Positions 34,354 to 45,572 of a stretch of 64,000 nucleotides of DNA are shown piece by piece (positions within the stretch are counted from its first letter, which is position 1; each line of letters begins with the position of its first letter). The stretch covers positions 68,792,595-68,856,594 of the forward strand of contig NC_063044.1 of the NCBI RefSeq assembly GCF_018812025.1. Direction: 5' to 3'. Under the pieces are notes generated by a model. It was given only the letters and a program-made list of their open reading frames with translations, was not told the origin of the DNA and did not search any database. Origin of the DNA: Megalobrama amblycephala. Its lineage: Eukaryota; Chordata; Actinopteri; Cypriniformes; Xenocyprididae. A program made the position numbers and the translations under genes.

Positions 34354-34735
34354 CGCCCCGGGGTTACTTCACTGTAACCCTGTTCCCTGAAAAGGCGGGA
34401 ACGAGAAGCTGCGCTTCATTGCCGCACTGAGATGTCCCTGGACTGCTCTTCAGACAAAATATCTGCTGATGTACAGGTGGCACATCTAATTATAGCCTCG
34501 CTACGACGCATTCCAATGACGTCACGCAAGGCTATAAATATAGGTCAAGTTTATTGATGTTGTTTTACACATATATTCACAGCTGGTCACGACTAAAGAC
34601 GTTCCCACAGCGCTGAATAAAGCGCAGCTTCTCGTTCCCGCCTTTTCAGGGAACAGGGTTACAGTGAAATAACCCAGGGCGTTCCCTTTCAAAGGCTACA
34701 TTTGGGCTTTATTCAGTGCTGTGGGAACGAAAATA
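34354..34735. repeat. DIRS 3' ITR and internal complementary region with inverted arms
   Basis: The outer arm (34355-34414) and its inverted mate (34625-34683) flank ~200 bp. The mate is joined to GTTCCCTTTCAAAGGCTAC, the complement of the element's other outer end; this is the ICR architecture. The ~200-bp segment reads in the opposite direction to the equivalent segment at 23690-23868, while both arms keep their orientation. Confidence 0.85.
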
Positions 34736-34800
34736 CCCACGCCGCCGCACTGTGTGCCCAGAACCCCTGGCTGTGAAGTGTGTCACAAGCACAGAGAGTC

Positions 34801-36021
34801 TTAGACACTAGCTTGTGATGTCGACTCAATGACATGAGAGCCCGGAGTAACATGAACATTCAAACTATAAAACCTTATGAATGTGTGCGGAGAGGACCAA
34901 CCTGCCGCATCACAAACATTTTGTAAGGGGGCGCCCCCTGCTATAGCTCTAGAAGAGGCAACCCCCCTGGTGGAATGAGCCCTAATGCCCGTTGGCAAAG
35001 TTTGACCACGCGCCTCATAAGCAAGGGCAATAGCATCTCTCACCCAATGTGACATGGTCTGTTTCGTGGCGGCCGCACCCCTGTTATGGCCGCCATGACA
35101 AACAAACAGTTGCTCTGACTTACGCCACTGGCTGGTGCGGTGGACATAAGTCTGAAGAGCACGGACTGGACACAGTCTGTAAAGTCTCTCCTGATCCGGC
35201 GTTGTGAACGGCAGAGGGCAGAAGGCTTAAAGAGCGACCGGATGCAAGTTCGAAAAAGGAACCTTAGGCAGATAGACAGGATGAGGATGCAAAATAGCTT
35301 TCACCATACCTGGGGCAAAGTCTAAGCAGGATGGCACAATGGACAGAGCCTGCAAATCCCCGATTCTTTTGAGAGAAGTTATAGCCATAAGAAAAAACAT
35401 TTTCAGAGTTAACAGCTTGTCAGAAACTGACTCTAACGGTTCAAAGGGGGTCTCAACCAGACCCTCTAGGACTATTGTTAGGTCCCATGAAGGGATCCTG
35501 GTTTTAGAAGGGGGCCTAAGCCGCCTAGCTCCTCGAACGAAGCGAGAGAGCAGGACATGCTTGCCCAATGGTACCCCGTCAATCGGAGCATGGCAAGCGG
35601 CCACATAAACCCTGAGAGTGGCGGGGCATGTACCTGTCGATAACTTTTCCTGCAGGAAGTCCAGAACTGTAGCAATTTGGCAGTTTACTGGATCTGCATT
35701 ATGTGCAGTACACCATCTTTCAAAGACACCCCATTTATTGGTATAACTTGCTCTAGTAGAGGGAGCTCTAACATTTAAAATAGTCTCGATAACTTCAGGT
35801 GAAAGTCCTGTGTCCCTCAGTTGGTTCCCCTCAGGGGCCAAATATGAAGATTCCACATCTCCGGCCAGGGATGAAATATTGTCCCCTGCGCCTGAGACAG
35901 AAGGTCCCTCCTGCTCGGTATTGCCCAAGGCGAGCCGTCGAGGAGAGATATTATCTCCGAGAACCATATTCTGTTCGGTCAATGCGGCGCTATCAGTAAG
36001 AGGCAAGTCCCTTGTTGGCAA
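34801..36021 (-). pseudogene. DIRS tyrosine recombinase with one in-frame stop
   Basis: 406 residues if the single TAA at 35227-35229 is ignored; both halves (36021-35227 and 35226-34801) share one frame. The N-terminal ~80 residues precede the core-binding part (VRAPSTRASYTNKWGVFERWC). The catalytic Arg (TSLKRIGDL), HxxR (IRAHSTRGVASS), Trp (AAGWSSPHTF) and Tyr (RFYSLNV) are all present, but HxxR and Tyr fall after the stop. Relative to copy 1, four residues are missing in the RVYVAACHAP region. It overlaps the end of the RNase H frame by ~43 bp, typical of compact DIRS coding. Confidence 0.85.
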
Positions 36022-36984
36022 ACTCTGGCTAGAACTCCCGGGAGCAGAGCAACTGGAGGAAAGTCATACAGGCGCATCGAAGGCCATGTATGCGCCATCG
36101 CATCCAGACCTAGGGGGGCTGGGTGACTCAGAGAGAAGTAAAGGGGACATTGCACTGTCTGATGGGAGGCGAAGAGGTCCACCTCCGCCTCATAGTATCT
36201 CAGCCATATCTGTTTCACTACGTCGGGGAGAAGTTTCCATTCCCCGCTCGGTAGTTTCTGTCTGGACAGTAAATCTGCTCCCACATTCTGGTCCCCAGGA
36301 ATATACACTGCCCTCAGTGACAGGAATTTGCCCTGGGCCCAGAGAAAGATCTGTCGTGCTATCCTGTTGAGATGGCGCGAACGCACACCTCCCTGGCGAT
36401 TTATATAAGAGACTGCTGTTGTGTTGTCCATCCGCACTAGGACATGACAGCCCCTCAGCTGCTGGAGGAAGTATTTCAGGGCCAGAAATACAGCCATCAA
36501 TTCTAGGCAGTTGATGTGCCAGACGAGCTGGGGCCATCAGCTCGTCTGGCACATCAACTGCCTAGAATTGATCCCATTCCCCTTGGGCTGGACGGCCACT
36601 TAAGACCGATCCCCAGCCAGTCAGGGAGGCGTCCGTCGTTAGCAACCTGCGACGACATGGCGCCCCTAGAGTGGGACCCAAGGTGAGGAACCGGGGTCTG
36701 AGCCACACAGACAGGGTACGAAGCCCGCGGTGCGTAACCCTTATTTGCCTCAGGGGTTTGGCCCTTGGATGAAACCCCCTGGCTTTGAGCCACAACTGAA
36801 ACGGTCTCATATGCAGCAGGCCCATAGGAATGACCGAGGACGCTGATGCCATGAGACCTAACATTCTCTGAAACTGTAGAACAGTACAATCTTGGCCTAG
36901 CCTGACATTTTTCAGGGTGTGTAGAATGGTCTCGACTCGAGCGGGAGACAACTGTGCCCGCAAATGGCCCCTAAATATGTCCAA
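35979..36984 (-). pseudogene. DIRS RNase H and adjoining domain, broken by an inverted duplication
   Basis: The first frame (36984-36562) holds the RT-RH connection and the first RNase H acidic residue (LLTTDASLTGWGS). The second (36500-35979) begins MAVFLALKYFLQQ and carries Asp in LVRMDNTTAVSYINRQ and NVGADLLSRQ. It continues into the EVDLFASHQTVQCPLYF…LDAMAHTWP region found downstream of RNase H in DIRS. The join, where the Glu of HINCLELMAVF should be read through, is corrupted by a 35-bp inverted duplication that introduces a stop (…GEWDQF). Hence two frames where one is expected. Confidence 0.8.
36496..36572. repeat. Perfect 35-bp inverted repeat with 7-bp spacer
   Basis: Arms 36496-36530 and 36538-36572 are exact reverse complements around GGGCCAT. 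On the minus strand the arm at 36530-36496 plus its flank encodes the authentic RNase H sequence VWHINCLELMAVF. The other arm replaces the expected upstream coding, so it is the extra copy. Confidence 0.92.
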
Positions 36985-37045
36985 CCCAGAGAACGATTTT
37001 CTTCTCGTTGAGTCTAAACCCTAGAGAAACTAGATGAGCTAAAAC

Positions 37046-37095
37046 GACATCTCTGTGTTTTAATGCCATCGACATCTCTGTGTTTTAATGCCATC
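37046..37095. repeat. 25-bp tandem duplication at the LINE 5' junction
   Basis: GACATCTCTGTGTTTTAATG plus CCATC occurs twice in immediate succession. It is DIRS RT coding sequence (minus strand MALKHRDV), ending six bases before the inferred LINE start. The duplication breaks the DIRS frame. Confidence 0.85.
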
Positions 37096-37101
37096 TCTCT
37101 G

Positions 37102-40100
37102 CCAAGAAACAAGATGGCGCCGCGCATGGCAGCCACAGTGCTTAGCTCTTCAGTGTTTGTTCTGTTTTTGTTAGTTTTTCCTGTTTTCTGTTTTTCAAAC
37201 ACCATCAGTTTTACCAGGGATGAACTGCTGAACATTCGGCAGTACACACCACAAAATCTTTTACCGGATTTCGATTATTCAGACGTTTTGTTGAATGTTG
37301 TAGTCGGCGGAGCGGCAGCGCTGTTTAGACGCTTCAGGACACGCAGACGGGGAAAGCGTGCCGGCGCCCTCGTGAAGCTCAGACAGCGCGGATTAAGAAC
37401 GCCGCTGCCTAGCATCCATCTGGCGAATCTCCGCTCTCTGCCCAACAAAACGGACGAACTCCTTCTGCTCTCCCGGACAAATAAAGATTTCTCGAACTCG
37501 GCTGCTCTGTGCTTCACGGAAACCTGGCTGAACGACGCCATTCCGGACAGCGTGTTAAGTCTGCCGGGCTTTCAGCTGTTTAGATCAGATCGCGACGCAG
37601 AATCAACGGGGAAATCGCGCGGCGGCGGGACGTGCTTTTACATCAACGAAAGGTGGTGTTCAGATGTAACGGTGCTAAAGAAGATGTGCTGTCCAGATCT
37701 TGAAACACTCTTCATTAACTGCAAACCGTTCTATTCGCCGCGGGAGTTTTGCTCGTTCATTCTGGTGAGCGTCTACATTCCTCCGCAAGCGCACGTGAGC
37801 TCGGCTTTACAGATACTCGCTGATATGATCACAGAGAGCGAGCAACAACACCCGGACTCTGTTCTTATCATTCTCGGGGACTTTAATAAAGCGGTTCTCT
37901 CACGTGAACTTCCAAAATACAGACAGCATGTTACTTGTCCCACCAGAGACAGTAATACACTGGATCACTGTTACACAGCAATAAAGGATGCATATCACTC
38001 TGTCCCACGGGCAGCTTTGGGGCTCTCTGATCACTGTTTAGTTCATCTCATACCAACCTACAGGCAGAAACTGAAATCAGCTAAACCTGTAGCAAAGACT
38101 GTAAAGAGATGGACCACCGAAACAGAGCGGGCTTTACAAGCCTGTTTCGAATGGACTGATTGGAGTGTTTTTGAAGCTGCTGCCACCGATCTGGACGAGC
38201 TCACAGAGACTGTTACATCATATATCAGTTTCTGTGAGGATCTGTGCATTCCTACAAAGACTCATTTATCTTACAACAACGACAAACCCTGGTTCACTGC
38301 AAAACTCAGCCAGCTCCGTCAGGCCAAAGAAGATGCTCGCAGAAAAGGGGACAGAGTCTTGTACAAACAGGCCAAATACACACTGGAAAAGGAGATCAGA
38401 GTGGCAAAGAGGAATTATTCTGATAAACTTCGGAATCAGTTCTCTTCTAATGACACAGCTTCAGTGTGGAAAGGTCTGAAAGTTATCACCAACTACAAGA
38501 CACCATCCCCCAGCTCTGTGGAGAATCAACAACTGGCAGACGATCTGAATGGGTTTTATTGCAGGTTTGAAAAATCACCATTCACACCTCCATCAACCCC
38601 CCTCTCCCCCACACCTGCAATTCAGTTCAGTGAAGATGACGTGCGCCAGGTCTTCAGAAAAAACAAGAGAAGAAAGGCACCAGGCCCAGACAGCGTTTCA
38701 CCAGCCTGTCTGAAAACCTGTGCTGACCAGCTGGCCCCCATCTTCACACAGATCTTCAACAGATCACTGGAGCTGTGCGAAGTCCCCTCATGCTTCAAAC
38801 GCTCCACCATCATCCCCGTCCCAAAGAAACCCAAAATTACTGGACTAAATGACTACAGACCTGTGGCTCTAACGTCTGTGGCCATGAAGTCATTTGAAAG
38901 ACTGGTTCTGGCTTTTCTGAAGGACATCACTGGACCCTTACTGGACCCCCTGCAGTTTGCTTACCGAGCAAACAGGTCTGTGGATGATGCAGTCAATATG
39001 GGACTGCATTATGTTCTCCAGCATCTGGACAGACCAGGGACTTATGTGAGGATCCTGTTTGTGGACTTCAGCTCTGCTTTTAACACCATCGTCCCATCAC
39101 TCCTCCAGCCTAAACTAACTCAGCTCTCCGTGCCCACCTCTGTCTGTCAGTGGATCACCAGCTTCCTGACAGACAGGCAGCAGCTAGTGAGGCTGGGAAA
39201 ATTCTCATCCAGCACCCTCACCATCAGCACCGGCGCCCCTCAGGGCTGTGTTCTCTCCCCACTGCTCTTCTCCCTGTACACCAACGACTGCACCTCAAAA
39301 GACCCCTCTGTCAAGCTCCTGAAGTTTGCGGATGACACCACACTGATCGGCCTCATCCAGGACGGTGACAAGTCTGCTTACAGACTGGAGGTTGAACAGC
39401 TGGCTGTCTGGTGCAGTCTTAACAACCTGGAGCTCAACACGCTCAAGACAGTGGAGATGACCGTGGACTTCAGGAGAAACCCCCCTGCTCTCCCCCCACT
39501 CACCATCATGAACAGCACTGTGGCAGCAGTGGAGTCATTCAGGTTCCTGGGCACCACCATCTCCCAGGACCTGAAGTGGGACAACCACATCGAGTCCATT
39601 GTGAAAAAGGCCCAGCAGAGGTTGTACTTCCTTCGCTAGCTGAGGAAGTTCAACCTACCACAGGAGCTGCTGAAACAGTTCTACTCTGCCATCATCGAAT
39701 CCATCCTCTGCACTTCAATTACCGTCTGGTTCAGCTCAGCTACCAAATCTGACCTCAGAAGACTACAGAGGGTAGTCCGGTCTGCTGAGCGAATCATTGG
39801 CACAACCCTCCCCACTCTCCAAGAACTGTACTTATCCAGAGTGAGAAAAAGGGCAAAGAAGATCACTCTGGACCCCTCACATCCAGCACACTCCCTCTTT
39901 GAACTGTTGCCATCCGGTCGACGCTACAGAGCCCTGAGCACCAGAACGACCAGACACAGGAACAGTTTCTTCCCTCAAGCAATCCATCTCATGAACACTT
40001 GACAAACACGGAACACATAACACTATTACACATTATTTACTTAAAACACTTATTTATATCTCAATTTGCACACATAATTGTACATACAATTGTCTATAAT

Positions 40101-40298
40101 ATATATTGTCTTTTGCTTTTTTTGCACTTTGTCTATCTTGTAAATTTGTATATTATTATTTTATTCGTTTTATTATGTGTCTTGTCTTGTCGCTGTTACT
40201 CTGTTGCACTGTGGAGCTTCTGTCACTAAAACAAATTCCTAGAATGTGTAAACAACATACCTGGCAATAAAGCTCTTTCTGATTCTGATTCTGATTCT
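37102..40298 (+). mobile_element. L2/CR1-type LINE inserted in the DIRS RT
   Basis: It starts with CCAAGAAACAAGATGGCGCCG and ends in AATAAAGCTCTTTCTGATTCTGATTCTGATTCT, a tandem-hexamer 3' tail in place of poly-A. The DIRS RT frame resumes on both sides (YIDDWLILAQSQ before, VLAHLVSLGFRLNEKK after, read on the minus strand). No flanking duplication spans both ends. Length of about 3.2 kb with endonuclease and RT suggests a near full-length copy. Confidence 0.85.
37114..40002 (+). pseudogene. LINE ORF2-like protein (endonuclease-RT) with one internal stop
   Basis: The AP-type endonuclease is at the N-terminal half (LANLRSLPNKTDELLLL, CFTETWLND, LGDFNKAVL, LGLSDHCLVHL). The reverse transcriptase includes KAPGPDSVSPACLK, LNDYRPVALTSVAMKSFERLV, FVDFSSAFNTI, GAPQGCVLSPLLFSLY and the catalytic KFADDTTLIG, then FRFLGTTISQDLKWDNHI. 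The frame runs on after a TAG at 39637-39639 (LYFLR|stop|LRKFNLPQELLK) to a TGA at 40000-40002. The tail LFELLPSGRRYRAL…FFPQAIHLMN is the usual L2/Rex-type C-terminus. The upstream ATG at 37063 lies in DIRS flank, so the start at 37114 (MAPRMAATV) is preferred. One point change separates this copy from an open frame. Confidence 0.85.
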
Positions 40299-41008
40299 GA
40301 TTGTGACTGAGCTAATATTAGCCAGTCGTCTATGTAATTCAAAATGCGAATGCCCTGGAGTCGCAACGGAGCCAGTGCTGCATCCATGCATTTTGTGTAT
40401 GTGCGGGGTGATAGGGCTAGGCCGAATGGAAGAACCCAATACTGGTAAGCTTCGCCCCCGAAAGCGAACCTCAGGAACCTCCGGTGTTGTGGCAATATTT
40501 CGATATGAAAATATGCGTCCTTGAGACTGATCGTGACGAACCAATCGCTTTGTTGGATTTGCGACACAATCATCTTTACTGTTAACATTTTGAACTTGAG
40601 AGCTTTGACTGAACGGTTCAAGTCTCGAAGATCTAAAATTGGACGCAGCCCCCCATCCTTTTTGGGAACTAGGAAGTATCGGCTGTAATAACCTGACTCT
40701 CTCTGAAGAGGGGAAACACGTTCTATGGCCCCTTTCTCCAGAAGAGTTTGCAGCTCTTGTGACAGTAACGTCGCTTGCCCCGGCTTCACGGTAGTGGAGA
40801 CCACGCCGTTGAAACGCGGAGGACGACGGAAAAATTGGATTCTGTATCCGAATTCTACTGTCTTTAGAACCCACGCAGAAATCCCTGGCAGTAGTTTCCA
40901 CGCTGCCAGGCTTTCTGAAATGGGCACTAATTTTGACACTTCCTTTTGAGGGGATACTAGGTGTTCCGCGTCCTGATGTATTACAGGAGCTAACGGAACA
41001 CCTAACAT
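40299..41008 (-). pseudogene. DIRS reverse transcriptase, N-terminal portion
   Basis: Minus-strand frame with VEFGYRIQFFRRPPRFNG, LLEKGAIERVSP, YYSRYFLVPKKDGGLRPILDLRDLN, ISLKDAYFHIEI (first catalytic Asp), LPFGLALSPRTYTKCMDAAL, and ILNYIDDWLILAQS (catalytic DD). This is the DIRS-type RT signature. It is cut a few residues after YIDDW by the LINE; the remainder (HLVSLGFRLNEKKIVLWVG) lies beyond the LINE, just below 37045. Confidence 0.88.
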
Positions 41009-41154
41009 TTCGCTGGAAACTGCTGCCCCCCCGAAGCACCAGAGGTGGCGGGGAAGGAGGGTTTATGTGGAGATGTTGGGAAGGAGGAGGTTTTAGATGT
41101 AATACGCGCCCCGTCCTGAGGGGGGTCATCCCCACAGGGCTGGGCGCAAGACCG

Positions 41155-41937
41155 TCAGGATTTCTTCTGAAGAAGAAGAATAGTCCTGAGGTCCTGCCTG
41201 GGAGGTTGTGCAGGGCGGCGAGACGGTCCCCAGTCTTTACGAGGGGGAGCTCGGCTCGCCACACTCTGCTTCTGAACCTCTCTTTTAGAAGGACCGGGTT
41301 GGGGCTGGGTGGCTGACCCTCCCCCTGAGTGCGGTGAGGAAGGAACTTCAAGAATGCTTCTTCTGATTTTTTCACCTCCTGAAACCTGCTCACGACTGTG
41401 TTGACTGAGTCTCCGAACAGGCCAGAAGGTGACACTGGGGGCAACAAGAAGGAAGACACGATCTTTATCTTTGATGCCCGTGAGGTTTAGCCACAGGTGC
41501 CTCTCCGTGCTAACCATAGCAGCCTTAGAACGGCCGATGGCACGCGCCGTCTGCTTGGTGGCATGGAGAGACAGATCTGTGGCTCGACGAAGCTCTGTGA
41601 ATGCCTCCTCTGAGATGGTAGTGCCAGCACTCAGATCCTTCAACAGGTCAGCCTGGTACGCCTGTAACACTGTCATAGTGTGCAGCGCAGCACCTGCCTG
41701 ACCTGCAGCCTGGAAAGCTTTTTCCACAAGCGCCGAGGTGGTTCTACAGGGCTTTGTGGGGAGGGTAGGTTTCTTTAACGATGATGCTGACACAGGCGAG
41801 AGATAGCTCGCCAGCGTCTCTTCAACCTGTGGCATCATCGTATACCCCCGTGCTTCACCGGACAAAAACCTATCCTCAAGCTTAGATGGTTTGGGGGTCT
41901 CTTTTTCCTGTGGCCAGTCTAGCTGTAATCTAGCCAC
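41155..41937 (-). pseudogene. DIRS Gag-like protein with frame changes
   Basis: It begins in the frame LQLDWPQEKETPKPSKLEDRFLSGE; the GTG shown as start is internal, since sense continues upstream (EELLEVVTRAVARLQ). After TGIKDKDR the resemblance switches to the second frame (SPSGLFGDSVNTVVSRFQEVKKSEEAFLKFLP, ~41430-41330), and then back (EVQKQSVASRAPPRKDWGPSRR). Two compensating indels are therefore inferred. It has a basic, Pro/Arg-rich C-terminus and no CCHC zinc knuckle, normal for DIRS Gag. It ends ~150 bp before the RT frame's first Met. Confidence 0.7.
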
Positions 41938-42401
41938 AGCTCGAGTTACTACCTCGAGTAATTCCTCAACGGCTTTATCATCATGTGAGGAACGCTCAGA
42001 GACAGCAAACTCGAAAAGAGAATCATCGTCCCCCGTGTGAGCTGAAGAAGCACCGGAGTTCGCGAGGAGATCCGCAAGTCAGGTGACAAATCGGGCTAAA
42101 GGGCAGGACCCGTCTCCCGTTCATCAGCGAGATCCATTTGCGAGCCCCACGATCGTAATGCGGGTATTGATCCCTGGAAGAAAGAGAGACGAGCACGAAG
42201 CATCTTAACTGTGAACAATTCACAATGCTCACACTCGCCGCCTTCCAACGCAAGGACAGCGTGCTCTTCCCCCAAACAACAAAACAGTATGAATGTGCAT
42301 CCGTTTCGGCGATCGGACGCGAACACGGAGGAACACACCGTCTACCTTGTTCAGTCATACTTTCTCTCTATATATAATATAATATAATATAATATATATA
42401 T
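41938..42401. other. DIRS 5' region upstream of gag
   Basis: 42040-42370 aligns by eye with 25300-25640 of the deleted copy (ACCCGTCTC…ATCAGC, AACTGTGAACA-TTCACAATGCTC, GCGTGCTCTTCCCC). It ends in an AT tract (42373-42401) where the hAT-like element inserted. Confidence 0.7.
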
Positions 42402-43527
42402 TAGTGGTGGGCCGTTATCGGCGTTAACGTGCTGCGTTAACGTGAGACTCTTATCGGGCGATAAAAAAAATATCGCCGTTAATCTATTCTCAAAGTGGGG
42501 TTGGGAGCTGGGTGTATTCTACGCAAGCTATGATGACTTTCACCTTGATATTTTAGCGCGGATGAATTGACCCTTCGCAAAGACCTGCCCCCCTTAGTTA
42601 CTGTTGCTTTGTCTGTCAAGCCGTGGCGCTGTGTCGCCACACAGTGATAAATGCATCATGGAGCAAAGAGGACACTGACAACATGTCGACAGACAAGACA
42701 GAGCAGGTATGATATTAAACAAAGTCCCAGCTTTAAAACTGTGTAGTTTAAGAAATTAAAACAATAAAAACCGTTTTGTTGCTCTTTAATGTGTCGTGAC
42801 CATGGTCGAGACAGATTGCTGTAGCGCCTCAGCTCAAGTGGCATTCATATAAACATGAATGAACATGAGAATCAATGTTGTTTCAAACGTGGAAAGATGT
42901 CAATACACAATTTTTCAAGTTTAACTCCACCGAGGTTAATCTTCTAACTCCTGACTGCTTTGTCGGACAAAATGGCAGATTACTTTTAGTCATTTGCTGC
43001 GTCCCAATTCGCCTACTTATACTACGCCCAAAAGTATGTACTCTTTCTGTGAAGAAAAAAAAAAGTACTTACTTTTGAGTGTGTAGCAAAATATTTTCTA
43101 TCAGTTTGAACTGATTATTAGTCCCTCAAACAACCTCTCAGCGTCGATCGTGCATATTCGCTATGTTTTGTAGTTTTTAACACTTTTTACTCGTGTTTGT
43201 AGTTCTGAACTGAATCCTCGTACAACGCGCAATGGGTTGTGGGCAATATTAGCCTCAATAGTGTGCACGGATCCACACTTCGAAAATCTACCGGAAATAG
43301 TAGACCATCTGGGGACTTTTGGCATACTCTTTTCAACATACTTTGGGACACACTTATTTTAATCTCACATACTATTTAGGATGGATAGTATGGACATTGG
43401 GACGCAGGGACAATTTGGGTATCTCACATATTCTGAATGTCTTCGGCAGAATTCAAATGAGCCATTTTAATCTAGATTATAATCTAGATTAATCTAGATT
43501 AAAAAAATTAATCTATGCCCACCCCTA
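42402..43527. mobile_element. hAT-like non-autonomous element in the DIRS 5' region
   Basis: The ends TAGTGGTGGGC and GCCCACCCCTA are inverted with one mismatch. They are followed internally by GTTAACG-type words at the left (CGTTAACGTGCTGCGTTAACG) and repeated TAATCTAGATTA at the right. It sits between AT tracts, so the target duplication cannot be read. DIRS sequence resumes near 43610 (TTCACTTTCACTGCAGAGTG, cf. 25680). No transposase; a second element lies inside. Confidence 0.7.
42997..43407. mobile_element. Nested element with CTGCGTCCCAAT ends
   Basis: A perfect 12-bp inverted pair CTGCGTCCCAAT / ATTGGGACGCAG bounds 411 bp containing CATACTATTTAGGATGGATAGTATG and related sub-terminal words. 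Related text (GCATACTATCCACCCTAAATAG, AAGGATGGATAGTATGCAC) appears at 44730-44800. No ORF. Confidence 0.7.
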
Positions 43528-43539
43528 ATAAATAAATAA

Positions 43540-43547
43540 ATATATAA

Positions 43548-43607
<60 letters not shown>
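43540..43607. repeat. AT microsatellite
   Basis: TATATA runs with two TATG interruptions. Confidence 0.95.
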
Positions 43608-43789
43608 GCAACATTCACTTTCACTGCAGAGTGAAAGGAGGAACAGATTGAGACAAACGTTCACACACAACTTCACAGAGTGGAACAGTGTTTTACACAT
43701 ATATTCACAGCTGGTCACGACTAAAGACGTTCCCACTGCGCTGAATAAAGCGCAGCTTAGAGTGTAGCCTTTAAAAGGGAACACATATA

Positions 43790-45570
43790 AACCACATATC
43801 GTCACAATCGTGTATTTATTACTTTCAAAAGTGTCAATTTACACATAATATACCTGATAATAACATAGGATTATATAGCATAGCATAACGATGTAGGGAA
43901 GCCTGGAAGGTCACATGATCTTTTCTTCCTCGTGTCATAATAGCCCTTTTTCACAAGAATCGGAAATCACGTGAGGCAGGGTGAAGTTAATTCCGCTATG
44001 CGTCTACGGCTATTAGATTGATATGCTCTTTTCTCAAATATTGAGAAAACCTTTTCTGTTTTGTCTGTTTTCCAAGTTTCTATTGTATAATCTACAAAGA
44101 AATTATTTTCTATTTGTTTGTAGTTATACGGCCACTCAGACCGTTGCTCGAATTTTCCGGCAGGTGGATTTATATTACCAGCTGTCATACAGTAAAGGCT
44201 ACGCAGCTACTCATTCAGCAATTTCCCCGATCGGATCACGCACGACGAACATTATTTATATAATTTATTCATTAAAAAAATGAAATCCCAATATATACTT
44301 TAATGGGGGATATAAAGTCGTGAGATAGCCTACATAATATTGTCATGAGTTTAATACATTTTAAAAATATGTAGCATGTTAATCTCATATGGCATCACAT
44401 CCCACATTCAAGCATATGTTATGACTAATCCTGATCGATTAAAATGATTAAACTACAACATAATTAATTTCCAACACTACACTATACACAACTATTAGTC
44501 TTTGCATTAATATTGCAACAGCACAATAATACTGTGTATAATACACACTTTAAGATGATGACGACAGGAAAATATGAATGAGAGACTGAAGTGTTTATAT
44601 CCAGAAATACCCAAGGTGCGAGCTAGCGGTCCTGTTTCATGAATCAGAGGATCAGGCTTGTGGGACAAGGGAGCTGCCAGCTGATCATTTCCCCAGAACG
44701 TCGCTAAAAACACTCTATACATCCCAGTGTGCATACTATCCACCCTAAATAGTACTGAATATTACACATAGACTACTATTAAGGATGGATAGTATGCACG
44801 TTGAGAAGCAGGCACTGTCTTTACAGCACATGGAACGCGCTAATGCACAGCCGCGCCAAACAGACACGAAGAATACAATCAGTTTAACCGCCATCACTTT
44901 GAATTATTTATTAAATTTAGCTCTTAATGAGAGCTCTATAGTCTCACAAATAATTCACCAAGAACGTTCAAACATTTTCATGACATTTAATTCGTAAAAA
45001 AACTACTTTGATTCCCGAGCTGGTTCTGATCGAGGCTATCTATCACTGTAACCGGAAAAACTTTTACACTGCGTGGATCGTTCCGGAAGCCCAAAACCCG
45101 GAAGTGTGAAATTGGCCTATTCTAAGTGTGTACAGAGCGCCCTCCGGCTGCAGGTGTGAGTTGAAAACACAGTAGATCAGTGTATACAGCGTTAATATGA
45201 TGACAACGGCCCGTTTTGGGTAAAAATTGAATAAATATTACTCTAAAAGCCCTGGGGGATGTTATTTTGTCGAGTTTTTTCATGACGATCTCACAGGAGT
45301 TTTTTCTCAATGGTTGAGGCTGACGCTGAAATATGATCATATTTCAATGAAAAGGTAACGACTCCGTTTCTCATATTCATAACTCCCGACTCATATTAAC
45401 AAATAACGGTCACTATACGATGTTGAGAGTAAAATAAAGATTAAAATTAGAAGCTTGAGTCTTAAATCTTTTTAATGATGTATAGTTTGTCAAGGTAATT
45501 GCATCACATTTAACAGTAAATTTGAGCTAATTTAAACAAAGAAGCTTTGGTGCGTCGGCGTGCCAGTGAC
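43790..45570. other. Gene-free stretch
   Basis: No gene supported. It contains the 44730-44800 fragment related to the 42997 element and a GCGCCCTCCGGCTGCAGG motif at about 45139. Open frames are short and unsupported. Confidence 0.4.
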
Positions 45571-45572
45571 GG

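Larger units (their letters stand above)
34354..43782 (-). mobile_element. DIRS-type retrotransposon (copy 2), interrupted
   Basis: Outer ends CGCCCCGGGGTTAC (left, the element's 3' end) and …TTTAAAAGGGAAC (right, 5' end) match copy 1. Minus-strand order is gag (~41937 down), RT (41008 down), RNase H (to ~36000) and tyrosine recombinase (to 34801), then ICR and ITR. A LINE at 37102-40298 and a hAT-like element at 42402-43527 account for the extra length; without them it is about 5.1 kb, normal for DIRS. All coding parts carry at least one lesion, so it is defective. The left ITR segment is flipped relative to copy 1. Confidence 0.88.

Noticed and set aside
37063..37113. ATG at 37063 as start of the LINE protein
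   Set aside because: It lies in the duplicated DIRS flank, upstream of the inferred LINE 5' end at 37102; the ATG at 37114 is preferred.
40239..41459. 406-codon minus-strand frame as one protein
   Set aside because: Only its first part (~41430-41330) resembles Gag; the remainder is a shadow frame of the RT.
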